Shown in pieces: positions 33,547 to 40,925 of a stretch of 45,920 nucleotides of DNA. The DNA is from Marmoricola sp. (lineage in GTDB: Bacteria > Actinomycetota > Actinomycetes > Propionibacteriales > Nocardioidaceae), in contig JAOPXD010000177.1 of assembly GCA_025965315.1 (NCBI GenBank), forward strand, positions 1 through 45,920, written 5' to 3'. Numbering within the stretch: position 1 is the first letter of the stretch; each line of letters opens with the position of its first letter. The notes beneath the pieces are model-generated. The model was not told where the DNA came from. It ran no database searches and was given only the letters and a program-made list of their open reading frames with translations. A program made the position numbers and the translations under genes.

Positions 33547-35144
33547 GCGCGCCCCATCTTCTTCATCAGGCGAAGGCTGACCGTCATCATCTTCGCGTAC
33601 TGCTCGTCGGTCAGACCGAACTGCGGGCTGAACCGCAGCAGCGCCTGCGACGCGACCGCCTGGGTCTCGGTGTACCGGTGGATGCCCTCGCTGCCCTGAC
33701 GGCGTCCCATCCCGGACTCGCGCATCCCGCCCATCGGTGCGTCGATGCTGGCGAAGGTGGCGCCGAAGGCCTCGTTGATGTTGACCGTGCCGCACTTGAC
33801 CTGGCGCGCGATGATCCGCGCCCGGCCGGTGTCGCGGCTGTAGATCGACGCGTTCAGGCCGTACTCGCCGTCGTTGGCGCGCGCGACCGCGTCGGCCTCG
33901 TCGCCGAACCGGTACAGGCTGATCACCGGGCCGAACGTCTCCGTGCCGAAGCAGGTCATCTCCGGGGTGACGCCCTCGAGGATGGTCGGCTCGAAGAAGA
34001 ACGGGCCGAGCTCGGGTCGGTGGTGGCCACCGGCGAGCAGGGTCGCGCCCTGGGCGACCGCGTCGTCGACGTGCGCCTGGACGGTGTCGAGCTGGTCCTG
34101 GCTGATCAGCGAACCCATGTCGCTTCCCCAGTCGAGGCCGGCCGAGAGGTTCATCGCTTTGGTGGCCGCGACGAACTTCTCCTTGAAGCGGTCGTAGACC
34201 TGGTCGGCGACGAACATCCGCTCGGTCGAGACGCAGAGCTGGCCCGCGTTCGAGAAGCAGGCACGCACGGCTCCCTCGGCGGCCTTGTCCAGGTCGGCGT
34301 CGCGCAGGATCAGGATCGGGTTCTTGCCACCGAGCTCCAAGGAGCAGCCGATCAGGCGGTCGGCGCACTGCTTCGCGATCAGCTTCCCGGTGGCGGTCGA
34401 GCCGGTGAAGCAGATGTAGTCGGAGCGCTCGATGATCGGCGTACCGAGCTGGCGGCCCGGGCCGGCGACGACGTTCCACAGGTCCTTCGGGAAGCCGGCC
34501 TCCTCGAGCAGCTCAGCGCCGAGCAGGGCCGAGAGCATCGTCTGCGCGTCCGGCTTGGTGACCACGGCGTTGCCGGCGAGCAGCGCCGGGATGCCGTCGC
34601 AGAGCGCCATCGTGAACGGGTAGTTCCACGGCGAGATGATCCCGACGACACCCTTCGGCACCCGGTTCACCTCCGCGCGGGTCAGGCCCGGGATGACGCC
34701 GAGGCGGCGCTCGGTGTCGAGGTGCTGGTGCGCCGTACGGGCGTAGTAACGGGCCGTCAGCGCGATGTGCAGCGGCTCGTCGAACGCGTGCTTGCGCGCC
34801 TTGCCGGACTCCCAGCAGATCAGGTCGATGATCTCGTCCTGGCGGTCGAGAACGAGGTCGTGCAGCCGCAGCAGGATCGCCGCGCGGTGGTCCAGCGAGG
34901 TCCGCTGCCAGGCCTGCTGGGCACGACGTGCCCGGGTGAACGCCTCCTTCACGTCGGCCTCGCTGGACTGCGGGATGACAGCCAGCGGCTGACCCGTGGC
35001 CGGTGCGTACGAGGTGATGCCGGTCCCCGTCGTGGCGATGATGCGATCGGTGAGGGAGGCCACGTACTCCGGCTCGAACGCGTACGACGCGCGCGGGTCG
35101 TGCTCAGGGTCCGCCGGGAGTTGGGTCGAGGGGTTCACGCTCAT
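33543..35144 (-). CDS. Aldehyde dehydrogenase (succinate-semialdehyde dehydrogenase type, GabD2-like)
   Basis: This 533-residue enzyme should oxidise an aldehyde to the acid with NAD(P)+. The catalytic Cys304 is in AGQLCVSTER, the general base Glu in LELGGKNP, and the cofactor segment is ISPWNYPFTMAL with FTGSTATGK. The closest recognisable group is the succinate-semialdehyde dehydrogenases of actinobacteria. It is coupled to the downstream GMC oxidoreductase by a 4-nt overlap, which suggests an alcohol-to-aldehyde-to-acid pair. The ATG at 35144 is favoured over upstream in-frame extension by a well-formed promoter ending 6 nt before it. Confidence 0.93.
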   Translation of the reverse strand: MSVNPSTQLPADPEHDPRASYAFEPEYVASLTDRIIATTGTGITSYAPATGQPLAVIPQSSEADVKEAFTRARRAQQAWQRTSLDHRAAILLRLHDLVLDRQDEIIDLICWESGKARKHAFDEPLHIALTARYYARTAHQHLDTERRLGVIPGLTRAEVNRVPKGVVGIISPWNYPFTMALCDGIPALLAGNAVVTKPDAQTMLSALLGAELLEEAGFPKDLWNVVAGPGRQLGTPIIERSDYICFTGSTATGKLIAKQCADRLIGCSLELGGKNPILILRDADLDKAAEGAVRACFSNAGQLCVSTERMFVADQVYDRFKEKFVAATKAMNLSAGLDWGSDMGSLISQDQLDTVQAHVDDAVAQGATLLAGGHHRPELGPFFFEPTILEGVTPEMTCFGTETFGPVISLYRFGDEADAVARANDGEYGLNASIYSRDTGRARIIARQVKCGTVNINEAFGATFASIDAPMGGMRESGMGRRQGSEGIHRYTETQAVASQALLRFSPQFGLTDEQYAKMMTVSLRLMKKMGRA

Positions 35145-35150
35145 CCTGGG

Positions 35151-35179
35151 AGCGTAAACCCACCGGTAACTTGACACAA
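35151..35179 (-). promoter_or_regulatory. Promoter of the aldehyde dehydrogenase-GMC operon (leaderless)
   Basis: On the minus strand TTGTGT (35179-35174), a 17-nt spacer and TACGCT (35156-35151) are followed by 6 nt and ATG 35144. This is the best-formed -35/-10/start arrangement among the leaderless candidates in the window. Confidence 0.6.
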
Positions 35180-35212
35180 TAGGTCGGTCTGTAAACCGGA
35201 CCGATCGGGCTG

Positions 35213-35923
35213 CTACTTGATCTTGAAGTGCTGCCAGGGGCTGTGCCCGGCGTGGTTCCAGACGTCCCCGGCGAAGTCGGCACGGACCCGGAAGCGCACC
35301 TTCTCCGGGTGCTTGCCGAGCCACTTCCAGACGACGACGCCCTTCTGCTCCTTGCGGCAGGGGCTGGTGAACGCGTGCACCCAGCCCGACGACGTCAGCC
35401 GCTGGACCTCGTGACGCAGGCACCGGTTGGCGACCCGCCAGGTCAGGTCACCGCTGCGGAAGCTGGGACGACTCCCCTTCGGGAAGACGGCGTAGGCCCC
35501 GGAGTAGCCGAGGTAGCCGCCCTTGACGTCGGTATTGAGGCCGGCAGATTCCGCGACCGTGACGTGCGCCGTGGCGACGACGTTCGTTCCGTCGAGGATG
35601 TCCGCGGTCAGGGTGTGGTTGACGTAGACGGTGTAGCTGAAGTGGAAGGTGCCCTCGTCGTCGACCGAGTCCGACTCGGCGAGGACCTTGGTGGTCGCGT
35701 TCGGGAACGCTGCAGTGATCCGCAGCTCCTTGCCGCTGCCGGCACCCGCGACGACGACGGTGACCTGCTCGACCTTGCCGGCTACGTACGACGCGTGGTC
35801 GGTCGTGATCGCGACGGTCGGCGTCGGATCCGCCACGGCAGCATTCAGGAGGGGCGGCACCGTCGGGATCACGACCGATGCAGCGGCAAACGCGAGGACG
35901 AGGAACTGCAGGCGCCGCTTCAT
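35213..35923 (-). CDS. Hypothetical secreted protein with Ig-like N-terminal domain
   Basis: This 236-residue protein begins MKRR followed by a hydrophobic stretch and a signal-peptide site near AVADP (about residue 31). Residues 35-125 look like a bacterial Ig-like beta sandwich (VAITTDHASYVAGKVEQVTV through TAHVTVAES). The C-terminal half is basic, with many Trp residues and two Cys residues (NRCLRHE, SPCRKE), and ends WQHFKIK. No function was recognised. It lies upstream of the aldehyde dehydrogenase gene on the same strand, but that gene has its own promoter. The pI and Trp content would suit wall or polymer binding, which is speculation. Confidence 0.8.
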   Translation of the reverse strand: MKRRLQFLVLAFAAASVVIPTVPPLLNAAVADPTPTVAITTDHASYVAGKVEQVTVVVAGAGSGKELRITAAFPNATTKVLAESDSVDDEGTFHFSYTVYVNHTLTADILDGTNVVATAHVTVAESAGLNTDVKGGYLGYSGAYAVFPKGSRPSFRSGDLTWRVANRCLRHEVQRLTSSGWVHAFTSPCRKEQKGVVVWKWLGKHPEKVRFRVRADFAGDVWNHAGHSPWQHFKIK

Positions 35924-35974
35924 GCAGTGAACAACGCAAATCGGGCACCGAGGTCACGGTGATCTGCGTCTCGA

Positions 35975-36919
35975 TCAGTCCTCGGGCGGTTCTTCCTTGC
36001 CTTCGGCCTCGTCGCGCTCGGCCCACTCCAGCAGCGGGGTGATGTCGAAGGCGTGGTCGTCGATGTCGTGGTGCAGGTCGCCGAGCGCGGCGTACCGGTC
36101 CGGCATCGTGGCGATGGTGAAGTCGCCGGGCTCGCAGTCGTCCACCTCGTCCCAGCGGATCGGAGCGCTGACCGTCGCCTCGGCGTTGCCGCGCACCGAG
36201 TACGCCGCCGCGATGGTGTGGTCGCGCGCGTTCTGGTTGTAGTCGACGAACAGGGCGTGCGGATCGCGATCCTTGCGCCACCACGTCGTCGTCACCGCCT
36301 CGTTGCGGCGCTCGACCTCGCGGGCGAAGGCGAGGGCTGCCCGGCGTACCCCCTGGTGGTCGTGGTCGGGGCGGATCCGCACGTAGATGTGCATCCCCGA
36401 TCCCCCGCTGGTCTTCGGGAAACCGACCGCGCCGAGGTCGTCGAGGACCTCGTGCGCGGTGTGCGCGACCCGCTGGACCGTGGCCCAGTCGCAGTCCGGG
36501 CCCGGGTCGAGGTCGATCCGCCACTCGTCGGGCTTCTCGACGTCCGCCTTGCGGCTGTTCCAGGGGTGGAACTCCACGGTGCTCATCTGGACCGCCCAGG
36601 CGACCTGGGCGATCTCGGTGACGCAGAGCTCGTCGGCCGTGCGCTTCCACCGCGGGAAGAACACCTCGACCGTCTCCATCCAGTCGGGCGCGCCCTTGGG
36701 CAACCGCTTCTGGTGGACCTTCTCGCCGGTCACCCCGGTCGGGAACCGGTGCAGCATGCACGGCCGTTCGCGCAGCGCGTTGACGATGCCGTCGCCGACC
36801 GAGAGGTAGTACTCGACCAGGTCGAGCTTGGTCTCCCCCCGCGCCGGGAAGTAGACGCGGTCCGGGTTCGAGATCCGGACGACCCGGTTCTCGATCTCCA
36901 GCTCGATCGCGTCACCCAT
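35975..36919 (-). CDS. Stand-alone LigD-type polymerase (PolDom/primase family)
   Basis: This 314-residue protein matches the polymerase domain of bacterial NHEJ ligase LigD. Metal-binding Asp136 and Asp138 (WRIDLDPG), HPWNSR around 118, KTSGGSGMHIYV (169-180) and Asp226 in FVDYNQN are all present. Such proteins add ribo- or deoxyribonucleotides at broken DNA ends and can prime synthesis. No ligase, nuclease domain or Ku gene is nearby, so it would act with partners encoded elsewhere. The ATG at 36919 lies 8 nt after the CysQ-like gene stop, so the two are co-transcribed. The C-terminus is short and acidic. Confidence 0.93.
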   Translation of the reverse strand: MGDAIELEIENRVVRISNPDRVYFPARGETKLDLVEYYLSVGDGIVNALRERPCMLHRFPTGVTGEKVHQKRLPKGAPDWMETVEVFFPRWKRTADELCVTEIAQVAWAVQMSTVEFHPWNSRKADVEKPDEWRIDLDPGPDCDWATVQRVAHTAHEVLDDLGAVGFPKTSGGSGMHIYVRIRPDHDHQGVRRAALAFAREVERRNEAVTTTWWRKDRDPHALFVDYNQNARDHTIAAAYSVRGNAEATVSAPIRWDEVDDCEPGDFTIATMPDRYAALGDLHHDIDDHAFDITPLLEWAERDEAEGKEEPPED

Positions 36920-36927
36920 CGCTGACC

Positions 36928-37722
36928 TCAGTCGGTGCCGTGGCTGCGGATGAAGGCCAGGATCGGTTCGGCGAGCTCGGGGCGGCAGACGATCAGGTCG
37001 GGCAGCAGCACCTCAGGCTGGTTGTAGACCAGCTCGGAGCCGTCGACCCGGCTGGTGAACAGGCCGCAGGCACGCGCCACGGCGACCGGCGCCGCGGAGT
37101 CCCACTCGTACTGGCCACCGGCGTGCACGTAGGCATCGGTCACGTCCCGGGCCACCGAGATCACCTTGGCACCGGCCGATCCCATCGGCACCAGGTCCGC
37201 GCCGATCTCCTCGGCGAGGGCCTGCACGAACGCCGGCGGGCGGGTACGGGAGACAGCGATCCGCGGACGGGGGGCGGTCCGTGCCGGCACCACCGGCGGC
37301 TGCCCGGTGTGGAAGGTCCGGCCCAGGCCCGGCTGGGCGACCGCCCCGGCGACGAGTGCGCCTTCCTGCCACAGCGCGACGTGCACGGCCCAGTCGTCGC
37401 GCGGCGGTTCGGAGTACTCGCGGGTGCCGTCGACCGGGTCGATGATCCAGACGCGCGGGGTCGTCAGACGGTCGTGGGCGCCGACGGTGCCGCGGTGCTC
37501 CTCCTCGCTGAGGACAGCGTCGTCCGGCTTGTACTGCGCGAACAGGCCCATCAGGAGCTCGTGCGAGGCAAGGTCGCCCGCGTCCCTGAGCTCCTTGCCC
37601 ACCAGGCCGCTCGTGCGGACCTCGAGCAGGAGCGTACCGGCGACCGTCGCGGTCCAGGCAGCGAAGAGGTGGTCGTTCTCGAGGGCGTCGGCGGGCGGCG
37701 GGCCCGGGTCGAAGTCGTTCAC
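36928..37722 (-). CDS. CysQ-like 3'(2'),5'-bisphosphate nucleotidase / inositol-monophosphatase-family protein
   Basis: This 264-residue protein belongs to the Mg2+-dependent, Li+-sensitive phosphatase superfamily. Metal ligands are visible in LSEEE (71-75) and WIIDPVDGT (92-100, Asp95 and Asp98), with a C-terminal YEWDSAAPVAVARA segment. In actinobacteria such CysQ-type enzymes remove phosphate from 3'-phosphoadenosine 5'-phosphate or inositol phosphates. The GTG at 37722 is preceded by a TAGGCT box 7 nt upstream. It is the first gene of a pair with the LigD-type polymerase. A link between the two (nucleotide bisphosphate and end processing) is not established. Confidence 0.88.
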   Translation of the reverse strand: MNDFDPGPPPADALENDHLFAAWTATVAGTLLLEVRTSGLVGKELRDAGDLASHELLMGLFAQYKPDDAVLSEEEHRGTVGAHDRLTTPRVWIIDPVDGTREYSEPPRDDWAVHVALWQEGALVAGAVAQPGLGRTFHTGQPPVVPARTAPRPRIAVSRTRPPAFVQALAEEIGADLVPMGSAGAKVISVARDVTDAYVHAGGQYEWDSAAPVAVARACGLFTSRVDGSELVYNQPEVLLPDLIVCRPELAEPILAFIRSHGTD

Positions 37723-37729
37723 GACCCGG

Positions 37730-37735
37730 AGCCTA
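37730..37735 (-). promoter_or_regulatory. Candidate -10 box of the CysQ-LigD polymerase pair (leaderless)
   Basis: TAGGCT on the minus strand ends 7 nt before GTG 37722; the same hexamer occurs at 43552-43557 before another start. There is no Shine-Dalgarno site. Confidence 0.45.
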
Positions 37736-37754
37736 GCCTCCGCCGACTTGGCTC

Positions 37755-38522
37755 CTACGGTCCGCCGAGGACGATCACCTTCGCCTTGGCGGAGCTGAAG
37801 TCGTACCCGACGCCGCGGAAGTGGGTCACGTAGCTACCACCCGCGAGCAGCGACACCACCGCCCCACCGAGCCCGGCACCACCGCACGACGCGAAACCGT
37901 CCGCGTTGGTGGTCGCCGTACAGATCACCCGGCCGCCGCCGAAGTCGAACAGGTTCGGCTGCTTGCCGAGGACGCTGAAGGTCAGCGGTTCGCCTGCGAC
38001 CGGCGTCCCGTCGATCCGGGTCGCGTGCGCCGACAGCGTCAGGGTGACCTTCAGCGGGTTGCTGCGGCTGATCTCCAGGACGCTCGGTTCGGGCTTGAGC
38101 ACGAGGCCGGCATTGGCGGTCACGTGCAGGGCCGATCCGGAGCTGTCGGCGAAGCCACCGGTGCCGGTGAAGTCGGCGTGGTAGCCGGCGAGTCCGGTCA
38201 CGGTCGCGGGCACCGTTGCGGTCGCCTCGCCTGCGGGATCGACGGCGACGTCGGACGCCAGCGTGCCGCCGCCGTCGACGCTGAAGGTCACCGAGCCGGT
38301 GGGCGTTCCCCCGTCGGAGGTGACGACGGCGGTCAGCGTCATCGGATCGCCGTAGCTGTCCCCGCCGCTGATCGACAGCGACGTGGAGGTGGCGATCCCT
38401 CCGTCCGCCGAGGCGGACAGGGGTGCGGCCGCGAGCGCGACCGGAACGAGCAGGGCCGTGGCGAGTACGGCGATGGTGCGCTCGACTTTTCCGAAGAGTG
38501 CTTGCCGGGTGCGGTTCGGCAT
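37755..38522 (-). CDS. Secreted Ig-like-domain protein, paralog A
   Basis: This 255-residue protein has a signal peptide (residues 1-39, ending near SASA). An Ig-like repeat follows (TSTSLSISGGDSYGDPMTLT through GTPTGSVTFSVDGGG), then a second beta-rich domain with two Cys residues (ICTATT, FASCGG). It ends VIVLGGP. The neighbour at 38584-39318 shares its order and many positions (SISGGDSYGDP against VITGGDHIGDP; GTPTGS against GTPTGT; IVLG at the end), so the two are tandem duplicates. No catalytic motif is visible. A surface adhesive or structural role is only a guess. AAAGG lies upstream of ATG 38522. Confidence 0.82.
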   Translation of the reverse strand: MPNRTRQALFGKVERTIAVLATALLVPVALAAAPLSASADGGIATSTSLSISGGDSYGDPMTLTAVVTSDGGTPTGSVTFSVDGGGTLASDVAVDPAGEATATVPATVTGLAGYHADFTGTGGFADSSGSALHVTANAGLVLKPEPSVLEISRSNPLKVTLTLSAHATRIDGTPVAGEPLTFSVLGKQPNLFDFGGGRVICTATTNADGFASCGGAGLGGAVVSLLAGGSYVTHFRGVGYDFSSAKAKVIVLGGP

Positions 38523-38583
38523 CTGCGATCTACCTTTCGGGAGTTCCCTACCCGAAGACCGTCCTACCCCTGCGCCGGGGATC

Positions 38584-39318
38584 TCAACCCAGCACGATCA
38601 CCGGCAATTTCGTGAACTCGTCCGCCGACGTACCGAAGAACGGGTCGGGCACCATGTGCGAGGCCCAGGCTCCGCCCGACAGGATCGACACGATCGCCGC
38701 CGGCGCCTCGTTCCCGCTGCAGGCTGCGTTCCCGTGGGCGTCCGAGACGGTGTCGCACACGACCTTGACCGGTCCCGTCGATTGTCCTGGGGAGTAGGTC
38801 GGTGGGTGGAAGAGCGTGAACTCGACGGCCCTGCCCGCCATCGGCGCACCGTTGACGTCGTGCAGGTGCACTGCGAAGGAGAGCGTCAGCCTCAACCCGC
38901 CCGCACCGATCCGCGCCACCGTGGGCTGGGCATCGAAGTAGACGAGGTCGAGGGTGACCTTCTGGGTGATCTGGTGGCTGTCGCCGTACCCGTTGGTGCC
39001 GACGAAGTAGGCCTGGAACTCGACCGACTTCTGCCGCATCGTGTCGGTGTAGGTGGCCGACCCGTTCGCGTCCGCCGGGAAGGCCTGGGTCTCGTGGGTA
39101 CCGGTCAGGTAGAAGGTCCCGGTCGGCGTACCCGACGCCGAGGTCGCGGTGGCCGTCATCGTGACCGGATCGCCGATGTGGTCTCCGCCGGTGATCACGA
39201 GCGTCGTGGTCGTCGGGATCGGATCGGCTGCCTGCGCGGGCACCGCCACCAGCCCGAGAGCGGCCACGACGACGAGGACGACGCCGAGCAACGAGCGCCG
39301 CTGGAAACGTAGCGACAT
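38584..39318 (-). CDS. Secreted Ig-like-domain protein, paralog B
   Basis: This 244-residue protein has a signal peptide (residues 1-30, ending AQAA) and the same two-domain plan as its downstream neighbour. It has an Ig-like domain with TTTLVITGGDHIGDPVTMT and SGTPTGTFYL, then a second domain with MAGRAVEFTLF, one Cys pair (VVCDTV, AACSGN) and the C-terminus LPVIVLG. The ATG at 39318 has AGAAGG upstream; GTG 39327 is a possible alternative. It is separated from paralog A by 61 nt and from pth by 94 nt on the same strand. No known family was assigned beyond Ig-like repeats. Confidence 0.8.
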   Translation of the reverse strand: MSLRFQRRSLLGVVLVVVAALGLVAVPAQAADPIPTTTTLVITGGDHIGDPVTMTATATSASGTPTGTFYLTGTHETQAFPADANGSATYTDTMRQKSVEFQAYFVGTNGYGDSHQITQKVTLDLVYFDAQPTVARIGAGGLRLTLSFAVHLHDVNGAPMAGRAVEFTLFHPPTYSPGQSTGPVKVVCDTVSDAHGNAACSGNEAPAAIVSILSGGAWASHMVPDPFFGTSADEFTKLPVIVLG

Positions 39319-39412
39319 GCGGATCACGACCTTCTGACGCGTCTGCCCCTCCACCTCGGAAACTACTCCTCCGGCCGGGACCTGCCCAGCCCTCCGGACC
39401 GGGCGTGTCGCG

Positions 39413-40018
39413 TCAGCGGTTGAACCGCTGCTGCGTCTCCTCGAGGCCCTGGTCGACCAAGCACTCGATCGCGTCCGCTGCCGAGTCGATCTGGAACGGG
39501 AGCTCCTTGCGCTCGGTGCTCGAGTAGGTGCCGAGCACGAAGTCGGCGGGGTCCTGGCGACCGGGAGGTCGGCCGATTCCCGCACGTACCCGGAAGAAGT
39601 CACCGGTGCCGAGGGACGCGCGCATCGACTTGAGGCCGTTGTGGCCGTTGTCGCCGCCGCCGAACTTGACCCGCAGCGTGCCGAAGTCGATGTCGAGCTC
39701 GTCGTGGATCGCGATCACGTGGTCCGGCTCGACGCCGTAGAACTTCGCGAGCGTCGAGACCGGTCCTCCGGACTCGTTCATGTACCCGCGGGCACGACCC
39801 AGCACCACCTTCGGTGCCGGAGCACCGGGTGGTGCGAGCCGACCTTCGAGGACCTCGGCCCGCCCGGACTTGTGCGACCTGAGCGAGCCGCCCATGCGTC
39901 GGGCCAGCTCGTCGACGACGAGGTAGCCGACGTTGTGGCGGGTGCCGGCGTACGTCGGGCCGGGGTTACCCAGCCCGACGATCAGCCAGACGTCGCCGTC
40001 ACTCGGAGTCTTCGGCAT
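39413..40018 (-). CDS. pth: Peptidyl-tRNA hydrolase
   Basis: This 201-residue enzyme recycles tRNA by hydrolysing peptidyl-tRNA released during translation. The N-terminal [21 protein letters not shown] carries Asn18 and the catalytic His28, and HDELDIDFG and [12 protein letters not shown] supply the remaining active-site residues. Length is normal. The ATG at 40018 lies inside the end of the rplY gene, overlapping it by 20 nt in another frame, which implies coupled translation in a rplY-pth unit common in actinobacteria. Confidence 0.97.
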   Translation of the reverse strand: MPKTPSDGDVWLIVGLGNPGPTYAGTRHNVGYLVVDELARRMGGSLRSHKSGRAEVLEGRLAPPGAPAPKVVLGRARGYMNESGGPVSTLAKFYGVEPDHVIAIHDELDIDFGTLRVKFGGGDNGHNGLKSMRASLGTGDFFRVRAGIGRPPGRQDPADFVLGTYSSTERKELPFQIDSAADAIECLVDQGLEETQQRFNR

Positions 40019-40637
40019 CCTGGATCGGGGCCTCGACCGGCGGACCGGCGTTCTCGGAGACAGCCGCGGTCAGCTCGGCCTCGGCGGCCTCGGCCGACTG
40101 CGCCTGGGTGATGTTGACGATCAGCAGGTCGGCGTCGCTGACCAGCGTCGAACCGGTCGGCAGGACGAGCTCGGAGGCGAGGATCTGGGTGCCACCGGTG
40201 AGCCCCTCGATCGAGACCTCGATCTGCTCGGGGATGTGGGTGGCTTCGGCCTCGAGGGTGACGACGTTGTTCTCGAGCTGGACGAACGCCTCCTTGTTGG
40301 CTTCGCCGACCAGGTGCACCGGGACCTCGACGGTGACCTTCTCGCCGATCTTCACCGACACGAAGTCGACGTGCTCGAGGAAGCCCTTGATCGGGTCGGA
40401 CTGGACCTGCTTGGTCAGCGCGAGCTGGACCTTGCCGTCGACCTCGATGTTGAGGACCGCGTTGGAGCCACCGTGCTTGAGCGCCATCAGGGTGTCGTGC
40501 CCGGGCAGGGTCACGTGCATCGGGACGTCGCCGTGACCGTAGATGACGGCAGGGACCTTGTTGTCGCGGCGGATGCGGCGAGCCGCGCCCTTGCCGAATT
40601 CGGTGCGGGCCTCGGCCTTGATGAGGTTCTCGGACAT
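39999..40637 (-). CDS. rplY: 50S ribosomal protein L25 / general stress protein Ctc
   Basis: This 212-residue protein combines an N-terminal L25 domain ([26 protein letters not shown]), which binds 5S rRNA, with a C-terminal Ctc/TL5 beta domain ([14 protein letters not shown]). An acidic, Ala/Glu-rich tail follows. The length is typical for the Ctc type of Gram-positive bacteria. The ATG at 40637 is supported by GAGGAG at 40645-40650, 7 nt upstream. Unlike several neighbours it has a long 5' leader, which folds into an outer stem with two inner hairpins. It overlaps the downstream pth gene by 20 nt. Confidence 0.96.
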   Translation of the reverse strand: MSENLIKAEARTEFGKGAARRIRRDNKVPAVIYGHGDVPMHVTLPGHDTLMALKHGGSNAVLNIEVDGKVQLALTKQVQSDPIKGFLEHVDFVSVKIGEKVTVEVPVHLVGEANKEAFVQLENNVVTLEAEATHIPEQIEVSIEGLTGGTQILASELVLPTGSTLVSDADLLIVNITQAQSAEAAEAELTAAVSENAGPPVEAPIQDAEDSE

Positions 40638-40656
40638 GGTTTTGCTCCTCATACGT

Positions 40657-40758
40657 GGTTCGTGAGTAGTGACGTAGTCGGCTGCTCCCGGCGACGTCGG
40701 CCGGAGACACGACATGCACCGCGCACGACGGGCACGGTGCATGGAAGATTCACGAACC
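40657..40758 (-). ncRNA. Candidate structured 5' leader of rplY (outer stem with two inner hairpins)
   Basis: In minus-strand RNA order, GGUUCGUGA (40758-40750) pairs with UCACGAACC (40665-40657) to close the structure. Inside, CAUGCACCG (40743-40735) pairs with CGGUGCAUG (40721-40713), and CUCCGGC (40706-40700) pairs with GCCGGGAG (40692-40685) with one bulge. All Watson-Crick pairs in the two 9-bp stems are perfect. The closing stem ends 6 nt upstream of the Shine-Dalgarno site, so folding could control ribosome access. It might be an L25 autoregulatory leader; no known motif was recognised. Confidence 0.6.
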
Positions 40759-40820
40759 GACCGCGTCGATCACGGAACATCCCTGTCCGGGGCATTCCCT
40801 CGCCGAGGCAACCTGGAAAT

Positions 40821-40826
40821 ACTAGC
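40821..40826 (-). promoter_or_regulatory. Candidate -10 box of rplY
   Basis: TAGTAT on the minus strand is a near-consensus -10 box. A transcript from here would have a leader of about 175 nt containing the folded region at 40657-40758. A TTAGGC element lies 18 nt upstream. Two copies of TCGCCGAGGC (40800-40809 and 40833-40842) flank it. Confidence 0.45.
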
Positions 40827-40862
40827 CCACTCGCCGAGGCGTGCCTAAATGGCACCTTCAGC

Positions 40863-40886
40863 CCGCCGAGATCCGTAACTCGGCGG
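40863..40886 (-). terminator. Candidate terminator hairpin of prs
   Basis: CCGCCGAG (40863-40870) and CTCGGCGG (40879-40886) form an 8-bp stem with an 8-nt loop, 40 nt after the prs stop. No T-tract follows. A GC-rich palindrome, GAGGCGCGCCTC, lies between the stem and the prs stop. Confidence 0.6.
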
Positions 40887-40925
40887 CTTCAAGGCGCTAC
40901 TGAGGCGCGCCTCGGCGTTTTCGGG

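Noticed and set aside
31828..34479. N-terminal extension of the GMC oxidoreductase into the aldehyde dehydrogenase
   Set aside because: The FAD motif begins just after ATG 33546, which overlaps the ALDH stop; the upstream part is a shadow frame.
35145..35423. Upstream extension of the aldehyde dehydrogenase
   Set aside because: It overlaps the secreted-protein gene in another frame, and a clear promoter lies immediately before ATG 35144.
40638..40925. Possible tRNA or small gene between prs and rplY
   Set aside because: No cloverleaf or T-arm sequence and no convincing reading frame; the region is explained by the promoter, the folded leader and the prs hairpin.
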